A stretch of DNA of 64,000 bases. Origin: Luidia sarsii (Eukaryota > Echinodermata > Asteroidea > Paxillosida > Luidiidae). The notes below the pieces were generated by a model. The model had not been told where the DNA came from. It worked only from the letters and a program-made list of their open reading frames with translations, and did not search any database. Location: positions 10,155,055 to 10,219,054 of the forward strand of contig OX465115.1 in NCBI GenBank assembly GCA_949987565.1, in the 5' to 3' direction. This document shows positions 43,801-54,954 of this stretch, one piece after another (the first letter of the stretch is position 1; each line of letters starts with the position of its first letter). The position numbers were made by a program, and so were the translations under genes.

Positions 43801-46229
43801 TTTTGTTCAACCATAAAGGGCAAATCTGTGTAATGCTTCTATGTAGATTTCTGAAGATGGCCATATCAACTATTGCATTAAGCTTTAAATTGGGAAAGTG
43901 AATTTGCAATTGAGTATCTTCTTGCGCGTGCAGGACAATCTGATGACCACTAGGCTTACATTGCAGGTGCGTTTGCGTGTCCGGAGGAGAAGCCCCTTGG
44001 TGTGGAGGATAGGCGCATCTCGAATGACAGCATCACTGCTTCATCTTATTATAAAAACCCAATAAACCATGGACCATTGAGGGCGCGGTTGAATACTGAA
44101 GGTAACCGTACATAATCATCCAGCCGACCTGTAGTTTTAACCCTTTGTCCTTGATTTTTTTTTGGGAAACAATATTATGTCGGGATATCCGGCCTACAAT
44201 CTTCATGAGCTAGCTTTTAAGACCTAATTTCATTAAAAATAATATGCTACAATGGAAACTAACAATAAAATATTCTCACTTCCAAAGTCTATTTTCTTCC
44301 AGCCAATAAAATATTGGCATTGTAGCAATCTATCGTGTGCACGGTATCAGGACGAGAAAACCACTAGATCAGAACCGTCCCCATAAACACATCATTTATT
44401 GTTGTGAGCAAAATCTGCATTTTCAGAGGCTATATTAGACGAAATAAATTGTATATATTGCAACATCGTCTGATCGTCCATCTGCTTAAAAAATAATGCT
44501 TTGGCCAATAGCGAGTTCTGCCGAGAACTGATATTGAATCTGTATTTAGTATGGCACATCAAGTGATTGATAATGCGGAGATGTGTATTCTACGAACACT
44601 ACAGGAATGTCTGCTGCGTGGTGTTATGATCTATCTGACTCCAGCCCATGGATCCAGGTTGAATTCCATGCATCGGTCTACATCACTGGTCTCATCACTC
44701 AAGGGCGTGGGGAAGATGGCTACAGTGTCTTTCGGGTGACCAAGTACCAAGCAGCTTACAGCAGCGATGGCCAGAACTGGGTTCATGTTACCAACACCAG
44801 TGGAAAAGCTACAATGGTTCGTGAATTGTTATATCTCATTAGTGTAGTGAGTTGCTGACACTGGAGTTATCCAGAGCTTAAGGTCTGTCTACGTTAATCA
44901 GGAAGCCCAACAGAAAAACTCAACTCTCGGAGTGGTTGTGTTGTTCGTTTGTAGATTGAAATGACAGCAATGACACAATTTTGGGTAGCAAAAGACTCAC
45001 CGTGGTCTTTCAACACCAAACCTACAGGAAAGGCCGCAAAGTCGAGCCTGGGTAAAACGGCCTATGAAGTAATTAATCCGCATTCATGCAATGTACAATG
45101 TATATCTAATGACAACCACTTAATATGCCCTTCCACACAGATACATAAAGAAATTGACCTATATCATGTTATGCCGGGTTCTCGAGAACATTTTGTTCAT
45201 GACATAAATATTTTTTGGCGATCAGAGTGCATACTTATAATAAAATATCGTGCCCTACATTGACACATTATGATTTTATCTTCTTTAATTTATGCCCTCA
45301 TTCAAACAAGCTGGGGAAGCATATAGTTTCATTAATTCAAAGATAACAAGTTGTAATCCTCAGAGAGCCTGGGTGGATTTCGCCCCACTGTATTTTTGTA
45401 TAGCGTCTCGGTATTTTTGTTCTGCGTGTTGAAGCTGACTTTCTGGTAAGCTTTTTTTTCAATTAGCACACTATATTAAAGCGGAGCATCCAAAGTGCAT
45501 TTTGTATTTTTTTCAGGAATTCTTTTGCATAATTAGCTCAATAATATTGCTGTATGGAATTATTGGTTCTCGGTGTTTCAATATCATTATAACATTTATG
45601 CAAATTCTGGAAATTACAGGACACCTATTAAAATTAAATGACATAAATAAATAATGATCTATGAATAGAAGAATGCTTTTATTTTTTCTAAACGAAATTG
45701 TACACAAATGTTCATTATAAAAACAAAGTCTATTACCCTGCAGATTATTATTTAAATTGATCATTGAACGACCGCGATCTGAGGGGGCGAAATCCGTCCC
45801 CCGGCTGTGAGATTGCCAAATAACCCGGCTGGTTATTCCCGAAAATTCAATAAAATAGGATTCAAAAAGACCATAATAAATGACTGAATTGCCTCAAAAT
45901 ATGATCTCAGAGTAGTAATGTTTGGCATAAACGATTATACCCTGTAAAAGTACTGCGATATTTCTTTCCTAAAGAAATACCTTTCTAAAAATGTTTGCAA
46001 CTCATAATTCGTCATATCGCAAGTAGTATTTCAGTGCATTTAGTGTCTTACTCTAACCCGGGCTGGCTATCATTGCTGTTTTCCATAGTTTATTGGTAAC
46101 GTCGAGAGAGGCGGCATGGTGACCAACAGATTCAAGGCTCTGAGCACCCGATTCATACGCATCCTACCCATCGAATGGATAGATTCCTGCTGTATGCGCT
46201 TTGAGGTGTTGGGATGCTACACCCAGTAA
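37823..46229 (+). CDS. Gene 4: secreted discoidin (F5/8 type C) protein
   Basis: Five exons: 37,823-37,904, 41,875-41,991, 43,967-44,101, 44,605-44,816 and 46,089-46,229, giving 228 residues. Exon 1 (MASIRRSKVRNICWICFAVV, then LMTSRLKG) is a signal peptide homologous to that of gene 1. Exon 2 has lost the first module Cys (TLYFGPPP) but keeps RKRC. The F5/8C domain runs from Cys71 (FACPEEKPLG) to Cys225 (MRFEVLGC). Exon 3 has departures from the consensus (VEDRRISNDS for MEDGRIPDDS). The ITQG loop is RGEDGYSVFR. The tail is YTQ, lacking the extra Cys of the other copies, and DSCC replaces the usual single Cys. The first intron (3,970 bp) carries a GA microsatellite, a Penelope-like 3' end, a tRNA-like inverted pair and a dispersed repeat. 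All splice borders are GT/AG. Confidence 0.88.
38863..39012. repeat. GA-rich simple sequence
   Basis: An imperfect purine run (GAGAGG, GGGAGA and similar) in intron 1 of gene 4. Frames through it (Arg/Glu/Gly-rich) are artefacts. Confidence 0.9.
39176..39400. mobile_element. Penelope-like family II ends, inverted pair
   Basis: The left arm (TTTGCATGGTGG ... CACCATGTATAAGG ... AAAGAAGAGGTGTGG) and the right arm (CCACACCTCTTCTTTAAG ... CCTTATACATGGTGTCGCCG) are reverse complements over about 40 bp. They enclose a hammerhead-like core: helix II GGCCAG-AGTATA-CTGGTC at 39,266-39,283, followed by GAAAC. The core reads GTGATGA rather than CTGATGA, which would probably abolish cleavage. Confidence 0.7.
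40258..40355. repeat. Inverted tRNA-like arms forming a hairpin
   Basis: Arms of about 30 bp (GCAGCTCGTGCGGGAATCG ... and its imperfect complement ending GCCCGAGCTGC) enclose a ~40-bp loop. On the minus strand the left arm contains GGTTTCGATTCCC, and on the plus strand the right arm contains GGGTTCTAGTTCC; both are B-box/T-arm-like and each is followed by an acceptor-stem-like GAGCTGC. No complete cloverleaf could be drawn, so it is not called a tRNA gene. Confidence 0.55.
40917..41510 (+). repeat. Inverted diverged copy of the 8.8-10.4 kb repeat
   Basis: Its reverse complement matches the repeat at 8,787-10,395: hairpin-like end CCGCGAAGCGGAAAAGCT, the region TTGGCCATTGAACA, and the distal words GTGTCTAGCACAATA. 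The B-box head is not visible. Confidence 0.55.
45358..45830. mobile_element. GC-tipped inverted-repeat element, copy 1
   Basis: It starts AGAGAGCCTGGGTGGATTTC and ends GGCGAAATCCGTCCCCCGGC, GTGAGATTGCC, AACCCGGCTGG. The interior is AT-rich without ORFs. It resembles the cleaner copy at 47,479-48,046. Confidence 0.6.
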
Positions 46230-47478
46230 TCTAAAGCATCGAGAAAACTGTGTTACTCTAGCGTAAGCGGGAACGAGACAATTGCTTATCATTGCATTGT
46301 CTTCTTTGTGTTTCCAGATTTAATACATTATGTTAATTTCAGGTTTGCGAGACTTTGTAACTTTGCTCTCTTCAATATGAAATGTGCACATGTAGGCTAT
46401 TTCCATGGAGTATACATTCTACCGCAGTTATGAAAATTATAATGATTTGCTTTGTTTTTTGATGTTTGCTTTTCGCATTGATAAATTAATTTATGACTAA
46501 CAATCACTTAAGCTTGATTGAATCCGGTTGTCTGATAATGTCCCAATTATGTGGTTTGCTGAGCCCGCGAAGTTTGAATACGTGATGTGCCTTACAAGGA
46601 ACAATGTTCTCTTCCTCGGCAGTTAAATATCAATATTGAATGTGTTTGTCTGAACAAATTCAGCCCGTCATATAAAACTTAAGAAGCAGATCATACTCTG
46701 TGAGTGCACATGTTTTAAGGATTGATATAGCCAGTTTAAGGATAGATCCTGGTACAATACTATTGATTTCCGTGAAAGGTGACTAGCGTCGTCACAAAGC
46801 AAAGCGTTAAAATTGTTTGAATATATAGCTTCTTGTAATACCATACTTAACTTTGTAAAGCAATATCGTATCACCTAAAATACGTATTAGGATCCCTTAT
46901 CTCCTTAGTATAAGTTGTACACATGTTTGCAAGAAGGCGAAAGCCATTGGTTGATAAAGTGTTATTGATAAAGATGAACTCGTCTAAATGCCTTCTTACA
47001 CAAATTCAGAATTGATTGCGAACTTGTAGGAGTTTCACTCAATAACACTCATCATGTGAAGTACATTGTTCACATCACAGGTATTGTTTCGCTTTCTTTT
47101 GATAAAACAATATATTAGCGAATACTAAAAAAAAAAAATGTGGAATATTCAGCCAATAATCTGTCTGACCTCAGTCAAAATACCCTGCCTGCGTTGGATT
47201 GTATTTTTCAAAAATGAAATTAAAACTCATTTTTTTCTGATTTTCCTAGACCAAATGTTAAACTGACAATATCATTTTACGTAATCGGATTCGTGAATAG
47301 AGAAAAACAATAAATGCATTTTCAACATGAAATAAATGTGAATGAATTAAAACATATTAAGATTAGTATTTGTTCAATTGACAGAGAAAACGTTTACTGA
47401 AGCGGTATCTTAAAAGCTCGAGAAATCTTGTTTTGCGAACCTTTGTCATTACATGTGAGCTATCGAGGCCTTAAACAT
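46230..47478. other. Downstream of gene 4, no gene recognised
   Basis: AT-rich; a single 68-codon frame on the minus strand has no motif. No clear poly(A) signal close to the gene 4 stop. Confidence 0.4.
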
Positions 47479-48046
47479 CAAAGAGCCGGGGCGGATTCCG
47501 CTCCCTGTATTTTTTCATAGAGTCCCGGTGGTTTTTTTCTTCGTGTTGAGCCTTTATGACTTTTTTGTTAATCTTCTTAGGCACATTTTGACACAAATTG
47601 TTTAAAATTAGTGGCGCCGTTCTCTAATAATGAAAATGTTCAGGGCCAAGGTATAGCTTGACTGAATTGTTTCCATTGACTTACACTAGATAAAAGCATA
47701 ACATACAAGGTGCATACGGTTTTTCTTTTCAGGATTCGGTGGCATAACTAACTCATTAATATTGCTGCTTGCATTTATTGGTTGTTCGTATTATTGTATA
47801 ATCATTGTCAAGTTTATGTACATTGGACATTAAATAAAAACAATGAAAACCTATACAAATGTAATTATGAATAATCAATGAGCTATAACTTAACAAAACT
47901 TGTTCCTATGACATTTTACACAAATTTTCAATATGTAATTTTATATTACCCTGCAACGTGTCATTCGAATCCATCAATCAACGACCGAGATCCGGGTGCG
48001 GCATCCGCCCCCGGCTGTGAGATGGTCAAAATAACCCGGCTCTTTG
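47479..48046. mobile_element. GC-tipped inverted-repeat element, copy 2
   Basis: A perfect 12-bp terminal inverted repeat, CAAAGAGCCGGG and CCCGGCTCTTTG, bounds 568 bp. Subterminal GCGGATTCCGCTCCC and GCGGCATCCGCCCCC words also mirror each other. No ORF and no obvious target-site duplication. It is a non-autonomous DNA element (MITE-like), superfamily undetermined. Confidence 0.65.
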
Positions 48047-49284
48047 AGGACCTGCTGACCTACCTAAATAGTCAACTAGTCTTCGCCTGGATACAGCAGC
48101 TCGTGGATCACACAAAGTAAATTTAGCTTTTCTTTGCCAAATGCTATCCTAAATAACTAAACAACTATGCTAGTGAGTGTTAGTTTTCTGTAAACATACG
48201 TTTTGTGGACATATAGAGTTAGTATTCGAGCTTCAATCAGCAAATAAAACGTCATATTTAATGTAATGCGCATTAATTTTGTAACCTTTCAATTGTTCTC
48301 ATCCGGTGTACGATATACGATGATAATTTAAGACACGGTAATATTTGTACCGTTGGAAATTAGTTCGGTTGAAGAAATGTTTAAATAAGTGTCAAAATAC
48401 AATGCACTGAAATAACATTTAAAACAGAATGTAAGGTATCTAATTAAAACCTCTTAAACCACCAATCTATGAAGGCAAGAGAGATAAGGCCAGGGTTTAT
48501 CGGATAGGTTTTCACATGATTTATTGTTACATTTCCAGCAGTTATTCACAAGATCTCCTTTTGTCTGTCAGCAGACCACAGGAGAAACAAGTACAAAGGT
48601 CAAAACAGACCAATCGTCCCTCGCCGGTAGTAAGCTCATATCTAACTACACAACAGTCGATGTATTGTATATTACTTTCGGGGGTTGGCAGTGTCTTTGT
48701 TACACAGAACAGATGTCAGTCAAGCTGACCGCTTTTGTTGCCACACTTCGATGAGATCAATGCAGCCAGGGGTTTACGGAGGTTATCTCTACATGGGCGG
48801 CAGCGCAAGGAAACAAATGCATCAAAAACCCGATATGTTCCGCAAAATACAACTACTTCTCATGTTAAATTACTCGAGGAAGTTCAGTTAGGTCGTGAGG
48901 AGGGCCTATTTAATTTTTTATGAACTCATTGGCAAATAAGTACCGGGGATATGTAGCTATTCACTTTTTTCATGACTTGGACTTCACAAATGGGCCTGCA
49001 TAGTTTCTTTTACAAATTTCGATGAGACTACCTATATCAAATTGATAGTAGGAGCTGGACCTTGTGCGTTAATGGCAAAGAGAATATAGAACCGGTATCT
49101 ATTTTGAATTCTACGAAGCCAACCTGATGATTTTGGGTCTTATCTTTGGAGCTTCCTCTGCTCCGGTGCTTTTCATTTTCTGTTGACCTTGCAGGATTGG
49201 GTCATACGAAAAAAAAACGGGCTCCAAATTTGCCGGGATGCCATTGACTATTTTAATTGTAGTGTGTTTCCACTCTCGAGACCA
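48047..49284. other. No gene recognised
   Basis: Overlapping frames of 62-76 codons at 48,516-48,923 and a 126-codon minus frame at 49,111-49,491 lack domains, and the last one crosses a dispersed repeat. Nothing supportable. Confidence 0.35.
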
Positions 49285-49620
49285 AGGGTTGTCCATAATT
49301 ATGACCACCAAATAAAGAAAAGCAAAGGATTCCGAAAAAAAATCAGGCCTGCCCTGCAAGGACATCCACAGGCCCAGGGTCTGTTTACGATTCATGCGGA
49401 TAGACTGAATAGATTGATCTGTCCTTGCCTGGGGCGAAAAAAAGCTGGCTAATATCAGGTACCTTGTGTGTGTTGGTATGGCTGTAGTCACACATGGCCT
49501 GAATATGCCGATATGCCCATGCTGTTTATAAGTAGTACTGGAGTACTGGGGAGCAGGGTACTTGCCTGTTACTGGTATGGCAACTATTTAGAGAGGTTTG
49601 TAAAAGGCATATGAAGTAAT
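49285..49620. repeat. Dispersed repeat, partner of 12,940-13,235
   Basis: Same orientation and word order as the copy in gene 1's last intron (GTTGTCCATAATTATGACC, ATATGCCCATGCTGT, AGTACTGGAGTACTGGG). Confidence 0.7.
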
Positions 49621-50286
49621 TTACCCCTATGCCGATTAATACACATAATTAATTGTGTGTCAATAATCATTACCAACGGTTGATTACAAAGGATAGTTCA
49701 AGGTCAATTGAGACCAAGGGTTTAAAAACTTGTCATCAAAGTTATTTTGCCCGGTCATCTAATAGCCAGAGTAAAGTCTTGGAGAATGCCTTTAAGTTCA
49801 CATTCACATTGATCAAACTGAAATAATTAATTGCATACTTGTATCCCTCTGATCTGGTTTCCTAAACAATTTAATTTCTCTACACTAGTTACCAAATGTT
49901 TCATATGAAATGCGGCCGGCATTCTTGTTTTAAACAAAAATAAATGTCATGCTTATCTGGTTCTTTTGCCTAAGTAACTCTAGGAAAGTGGGCCCTGACT
50001 GTATAATCTCTATTTTAATGTTAGACAATTCCGGGGAAATGCCTTTTTGCGAAAGCGTAACTTCAAATGTTGATGATGTGGCAAATCAGCAACAAGCAGC
50101 ATTTTTGTTTTACTTTGTTATATAAAAGGATACTCTGCTGTCGTTTGCTGCAGCATAAACGTTTGTTAATCAAAGCATATTGAAGATTGTACTTTGCACT
50201 GGTCCAAAGATGTGGAAGCTGGTGTACCGCTTACGTGGGTAAATGGGCACCTGTCTTTGCCCTTTCATTTTTCCAGAAGAATATAA

Positions 50287-50400
50287 AACATCAGAGATGT
50301 GGTGACCTACTGCGAGCACGCCAAGAGGAAAATCGTCACATCAATGGGCGGCGCATACGCTCTGAAGAGACAAGAACGCACCCTGTACGGCTTTGGGGGC
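50287..50400 (+). pseudogene. Histone H4 C-terminal fragment
   Basis: The plus strand encodes [28 protein letters not shown] and ERTLYGFGG. This follows the H4 C-terminal third with scattered substitutions (for example Val-Tyr-Cys for Ala-Tyr-Thr, and GGAYAL for DVVYAL). The stop expected after the final GG is replaced by a TTA codon. The H4 N-terminus, including the acetylated tail, is absent. It is followed at once by a CAA/AAC microsatellite. It is a truncated pseudogene, probably moved by retroposition or recombination. Confidence 0.85.
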
Positions 50401-50424
50401 TTAGACACTCCCGCAACCCCAACA

Positions 50425-50700
50425 GCAACAATAACATAAACAACAACGGAAATAACAAGAACAACATCATCAACAACAACAACAACAAGAACAACATCAT
50501 CAACAACAACAACATCAACAACCACCAACAACAATAGCCACATCAACATCAACAACAACAGCAGCAACAACAACAATAACAACATCAGCATGAGCAGCAG
50601 CAACAACAACAACAATAACAGCAACAGCGATACCTTCAACAGCAACAACAATAGAAACAACAACAATTACCAAAACAATAAAAACAACAACAACAGCGGT
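50425..50700. repeat. AAC/CAA trinucleotide microsatellite
   Basis: Interrupted AAC repeats with AGC and ATC variants over about 270 bp. Asn-rich frames on the plus strand and Leu-rich frames on the minus strand through it are artefacts. Confidence 0.92.
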
Positions 50701-51790
50701 TCTTGAAAAGAGAAATATGGTGGACGTAGCTCACATTCCTGTTATTATACCTATTATGCACCTTTTAAAAACTAGTTTCCATATCAATTTCCAATGTGTG
50801 ATTGTCCAGATCACACATGACTTGTACTATAAGATGCGCACATCCTTTATTTACCGTTTTAATGTGTTTCATTTAATAGACTCTCATAGTTTGTATTAGT
50901 TAATCCGTTTCCAACCCAGGTGCACCCACCGGAGTAGGTTAAGCCTTAGTGTACCCATACGTGTGTACATTCTGAAATTCTGAAAATGTGACAAGATCTG
51001 TCCATCTTTACTTCGCTCGTGTCCGTATCTCGCCACTAGATTGTGTTGTTCCTTTCCAACACCTTTGTCTGCAATGATCGAAAGTTGTTTGTCTTAAAGG
51101 AAAGTCATGTGACAGGGAGAGGGAAGAATTGGCGCAAAAGTAGAACATTGGAGTTTTGTTGCACCTAGCAAAGCAAACAAATTGCGATTGCAAAACAATG
51201 GTGTTTATGAGAGATCGTGACCGATTGGGATACATCAAGAAGGGGGTCATCCACCTTCCCTGACCGTGAATATGGGATTGGTATCAACATCTGTAGATGA
51301 TTGACAAACGGCGAGTCTCTGCGTAACTTGATGAGTGACAGATTATGAAATTCCTTAAACTGAAGTTGGGTAGTTCGTGTAGACCTACCTTTCGTCCGTA
51401 AAACAATTTGAGTTGTTTTACTACATCTGTAAGTGATTATAACAATTCTGGTGTTTAGGATGGATTAATTGGCCGTAAAATTTAATTGATAGTATTAGTT
51501 TGATTGTGAATTCCGAATACTTTTTGCATGGAGCTATTAGAGAATGTAAGAATAAAAACATAAAAAGGTTAATCAAAATGCGAGATTTTGGGTGATGTTT
51601 GAATTTCAAAGAAAACGCCATTATGCAAAACGAATAGGGTCAAAATATTCAACTACAAACAGTCACAGTCTCGTCCGACGTGGTAGAGAAGAGTCAACCC
51701 CTGGTCCGTCAAGGTAGTGAACCGTGAGGTTTTTTTGCAGACACGGCAGACCATATTTTATTGGCTGTATAAGTGGAATCCGTGATACGG
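50701..51790. other. No gene recognised
   Basis: Short frames without motifs. Nothing supportable. Confidence 0.35.
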
Positions 51791-51794
51791 CTCT

Positions 51795-52005
51795 GGCCGT
51801 CTTCAGGAGACGTCATCAGGAGACGTCATGAGGAGACGTCATCATCTCCTGATGACGGACAGAGCATACTGGTCGAAACGTAGAGTTAACACTCAGGTTA
51901 TTTTCAGAACCACACCTCTTCCTTTAAGAGACCCTATACATGGTGTCACCGCAAAGCTTCCTATATTGATTCACCCACCATGCAAAGCCTTAATTCTTAT
52001 TTAAT
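51795..52005 (+). mobile_element. Penelope-like family II 3' end
   Basis: Three copies of AGGAGACGTCAT (51,805-51,843) precede a hammerhead-like core and then the family tail: AGAACCACACCTCTTCC, TATACATGGTGTCACCGC and CACCATGCAAAGCCTTA. The tail matches 30,480-30,590 and the arms at 39,176-39,400. Confidence 0.65.
51849..51900 (+). ncRNA. Hammerhead-ribozyme-like motif
   Basis: Exact CTGATGA (51,849-51,855), helix II GGACAG-AGCATA-CTGGTC with one A-G mismatch and one G-T pair, GAAA at 51,875-51,878, then a possible helix III (AC/GT with inner GAGT/ACTC). The upstream word GTCATCAGGAG is complementary to CTCCTGATGAC and could pair with the core instead. Helix I is not resolved. Confidence 0.55.
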
Positions 52006-52009
52006 TGAG

Positions 52010-54112
52010 ACACTACATGTAGTGCTGCGTTACGATAGCAGCAAGTTTGGATTTCTTGTGGAGGGGCGGAGTGCGACTCCATGTAATTGAGCAAAAAATA
52101 CAAAAAAACATTCTTGTTAATTGCATAACTCTAGCTGATGTTAAATTCCCATTTGCATTGACAGACCTAAAAAGCAGGCGTAGTCTCTTTTCAAGAGAGA
52201 ATTTCCACAGCTAAACATTTTTACCCGTCTTATTCGCTAGTTTGTGTCTCTCAGTAGATTCAAGACTCTCAGTGTAAATCAATACATTTATTTGTGTCTA
52301 AGTCTTAGATAACATGCACGTGGAAACATATGTAACAATTACAGAATATACAATTGAATGAAGTCAACAGGGCATTGTAGTTCTTAAGAAGCTAATGTGA
52401 TAATGTAATGGTATAATGATGAACTCATTAAAACGTTATGCTATACGTTATACTGAGATCATTAGCGAAACCAGCCACGAATTAATTAATAACATTTATC
52501 TGGCCCGTTAATATAATAAGTGCTCGTATCCGCGAAACTAAATGCATTATAAGAAAATCCCAATGTTCCCTCAGACAGAATATGAAATATTGGAGTTAGA
52601 TACTTTTCATCTACACAATCCACTGAGGTTCGTTGAAACTTTGTAGGAGAATTGTGTTTTAATTCCCTTTTATTCTCGGAAAAGTAAGCAAATGGCCTAT
52701 TAGAGCAGTAATCGCACAATGACTGTTTAAATAAAATTTAATTCATGAAAATGCGCAAACAAATATACACAACAGTGATATCAGAATGTAATTTTCTATC
52801 TTAAAGATATATATTTTTTTCAATATATAGAAAATGTCTTGTTTTGGCCTCAATCTCTATGCACGAGATCAGTAAGAATAACAACAAACCTAAGTGGCAA
52901 AACGATCACAAGAATATATATGTATATTTTATATGACGTGGCTTTAACACAATTCAGTAAAATGTAGCATGAAGATATATAATAAACAACTTCGTTCATA
53001 TCCGACGACGCTAGAGAACTTTCATGAGAATTAATAGTAATGCAAGATGTTGTTTGCATTATACCTGGATAAATATATTCACCTTTCAAAGGTACATCTA
53101 AATAAGCGTCTAACAATATGCGTCTTATATTAAAGTTTCTGGCTGAACTAATTTATGTACATTTACAAAAAACAGTTATTATTGATAAGTGACTCTTATT
53201 TCATAGAGCACCTTAAGCATTTTTCTTGGATAAAATTACAAATGGCCACGGAAGCCCTACCTCTCAATGGCTGCCTCCAGAGGGCGCAATTGTTTTGGAC
53301 CTTCTCGAACGCTACCACAGACATAAATATCCTATAGACGGACAACAGCGGACGGTCAACAACAGGACAAAAAAAAACATGGGCAAACTTGTTCGTCACT
53401 TCACACGGACGGATGTACGTACACAAACTCAGTACAAGAATACGCCTACTGCCCGCCATCTACGAGAAAAAATACCGCCAAAATTTTGATCATTATTATT
53501 TCTAATTACACAGCAAATACACATCTGTAATAGAGTATGTAGTCATCTCTGAAAAGGGCATTTGATCTCAATCAGCATGGTTTCATCCCGAAAAACCAGT
53601 TTGAATCCATCACTCCGGGATTTATCCATATGTTTGTGCACATTGTTCATCTACTTCCCCCATGGTTTCACATTTAGTCGGGCGCCGTCACCATTACAGT
53701 ATCCTGGCTTCGTTTTCCAGAGGCGTTGTGTGTGGCTGTCGGTCTATAGACTATTTATGTCTGTAAACGCTATCCTTAAAGGCACTTCATCAAGCATCCA
53801 CTTCAACCTTAGTTTACCCTATTTCTCACCACGTGAAGCTCCCTCACAAACCTTAATCTCTATGCTGAACTTACAATTGTTTGAGTGGACCAACACGGTA
53901 AGTAAGATTGAAACTTTTTTTCAGCTATATATTTTGTAAGAACTGCCTTTCCCTATTTGTCTATGTAAATAAACATTCGCCAGCAATTCTTAAGCTGGAT
54001 TAATAAATGTCTCCTTGATTTGCCTGCTAATTTCCTTATTTTTACAGATCTGTGATCGTTAATAATGTCTTATCAATCCCTTAATGTTACCCTGTAACTT
54101 ATTTCAGCTTGC
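52010..54112. repeat. 3' flank of gene 5, duplicated at gene 2
   Basis: Ordered similarity to 18,580-19,800. Also holds an inverted pair around 53,300-53,342 and 53,737-53,772 (ACAGACATAAATA and TTTATGTCTGT words). Open frames at 53,155-53,939 show no domain. Confidence 0.45.
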
Positions 54113-54440
54113 ATGCATATATTCCACAAAAGCACTGACCATGTTAGCAATGCAGATATCTATAACATCGCCAACACAAAGCATCTTGTCTTCTCTCTCA
54201 GGTCCAGACAACTTCGTTTCATGGGACATATCCTGAGGTTGCATGAAGACGAACTCTGCAAAAGATATGGCCTTCTACATTCTACCACATGGCAAACAGA
54301 GACATGGACGGAAAACGGCATCTTATACCTGTCCTATATTCAGAAATTGTTGAGGACACCGACAACTGGCTGAATCTAGATGCCATTGCAGCACTGGCCA
54401 TGGATCGAAGTGTCTGGAGAAGCTTTGTAGTCGCCTGCTT
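54113..54440 (+). pseudogene. LINE reverse-transcriptase C-terminal fragment
   Basis: Two overlapping frames read SNADIYNIAN, RSRQLRFMGHILRLHEDELC and then YLSYIQKLL / LDAIAALAMDRSVWR. These blocks are typical of the region after the RT domain in many non-LTR elements. It is heavily truncated at the 5' side and shifted within, and it interrupts the duplicated 3' flank of gene 5. Confidence 0.75.
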
Positions 54441-54858
54441 CGTAGATTTTAAAGTTCACCGTACATTTAAAAGCAAAGGCGCAAGGTGTAGACACTCATT
54501 TTGCTTACCGGTTGTCTCTCTCTCTGAACTAGCAAAAATTAACGTTCCTCTATTACTTTGGGCACAAGCCAAGTAAAAAGAAAACGTATCCCACAAGGTT
54601 TAAGATTTGTCTTCGGGTGTTCAGCATACCATAGAAGTGGAACGTTGCCTGACAACAAGATTCAAGCAGGCCGTCCATGCTTATGTGGAATTGGGTCTTT
54701 AAACGAAATTCGAAAAGCGAAAAATCAAAATGAAGAAATAATGATGTAAATTGTGCTCCAATAAAAGTATATGCACTATGTGTACATCAAACAATACAAA
54801 ATCATAATTGCAATCTTCTTGCGTTTGCAAGTCTTGGAGGGACGGTCTGTGGAAACAC

Positions 54859-54899
54859 GGTGCAGTTAATTACATTACGGTGCAGTTAATTACATTACG
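54859..54899. repeat. 20-bp tandem duplication
   Basis: CGGTGCAGTTAATTACATTA occurs twice in direct succession, just downstream of the gene 5 stop codon. Confidence 0.9.
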
Positions 54900-54954
54900 T
54901 TTTGTCTCCCTTACCCTAGTGTAACATTTTTACATTTTTGCAGTTTTCTATAGA

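Noticed and set aside
50187..50666. Asn-rich plus frame and Leu/Val-rich minus frames
   Set aside because: Produced by the AAC microsatellite. The H4 similarity is in a different plus frame.
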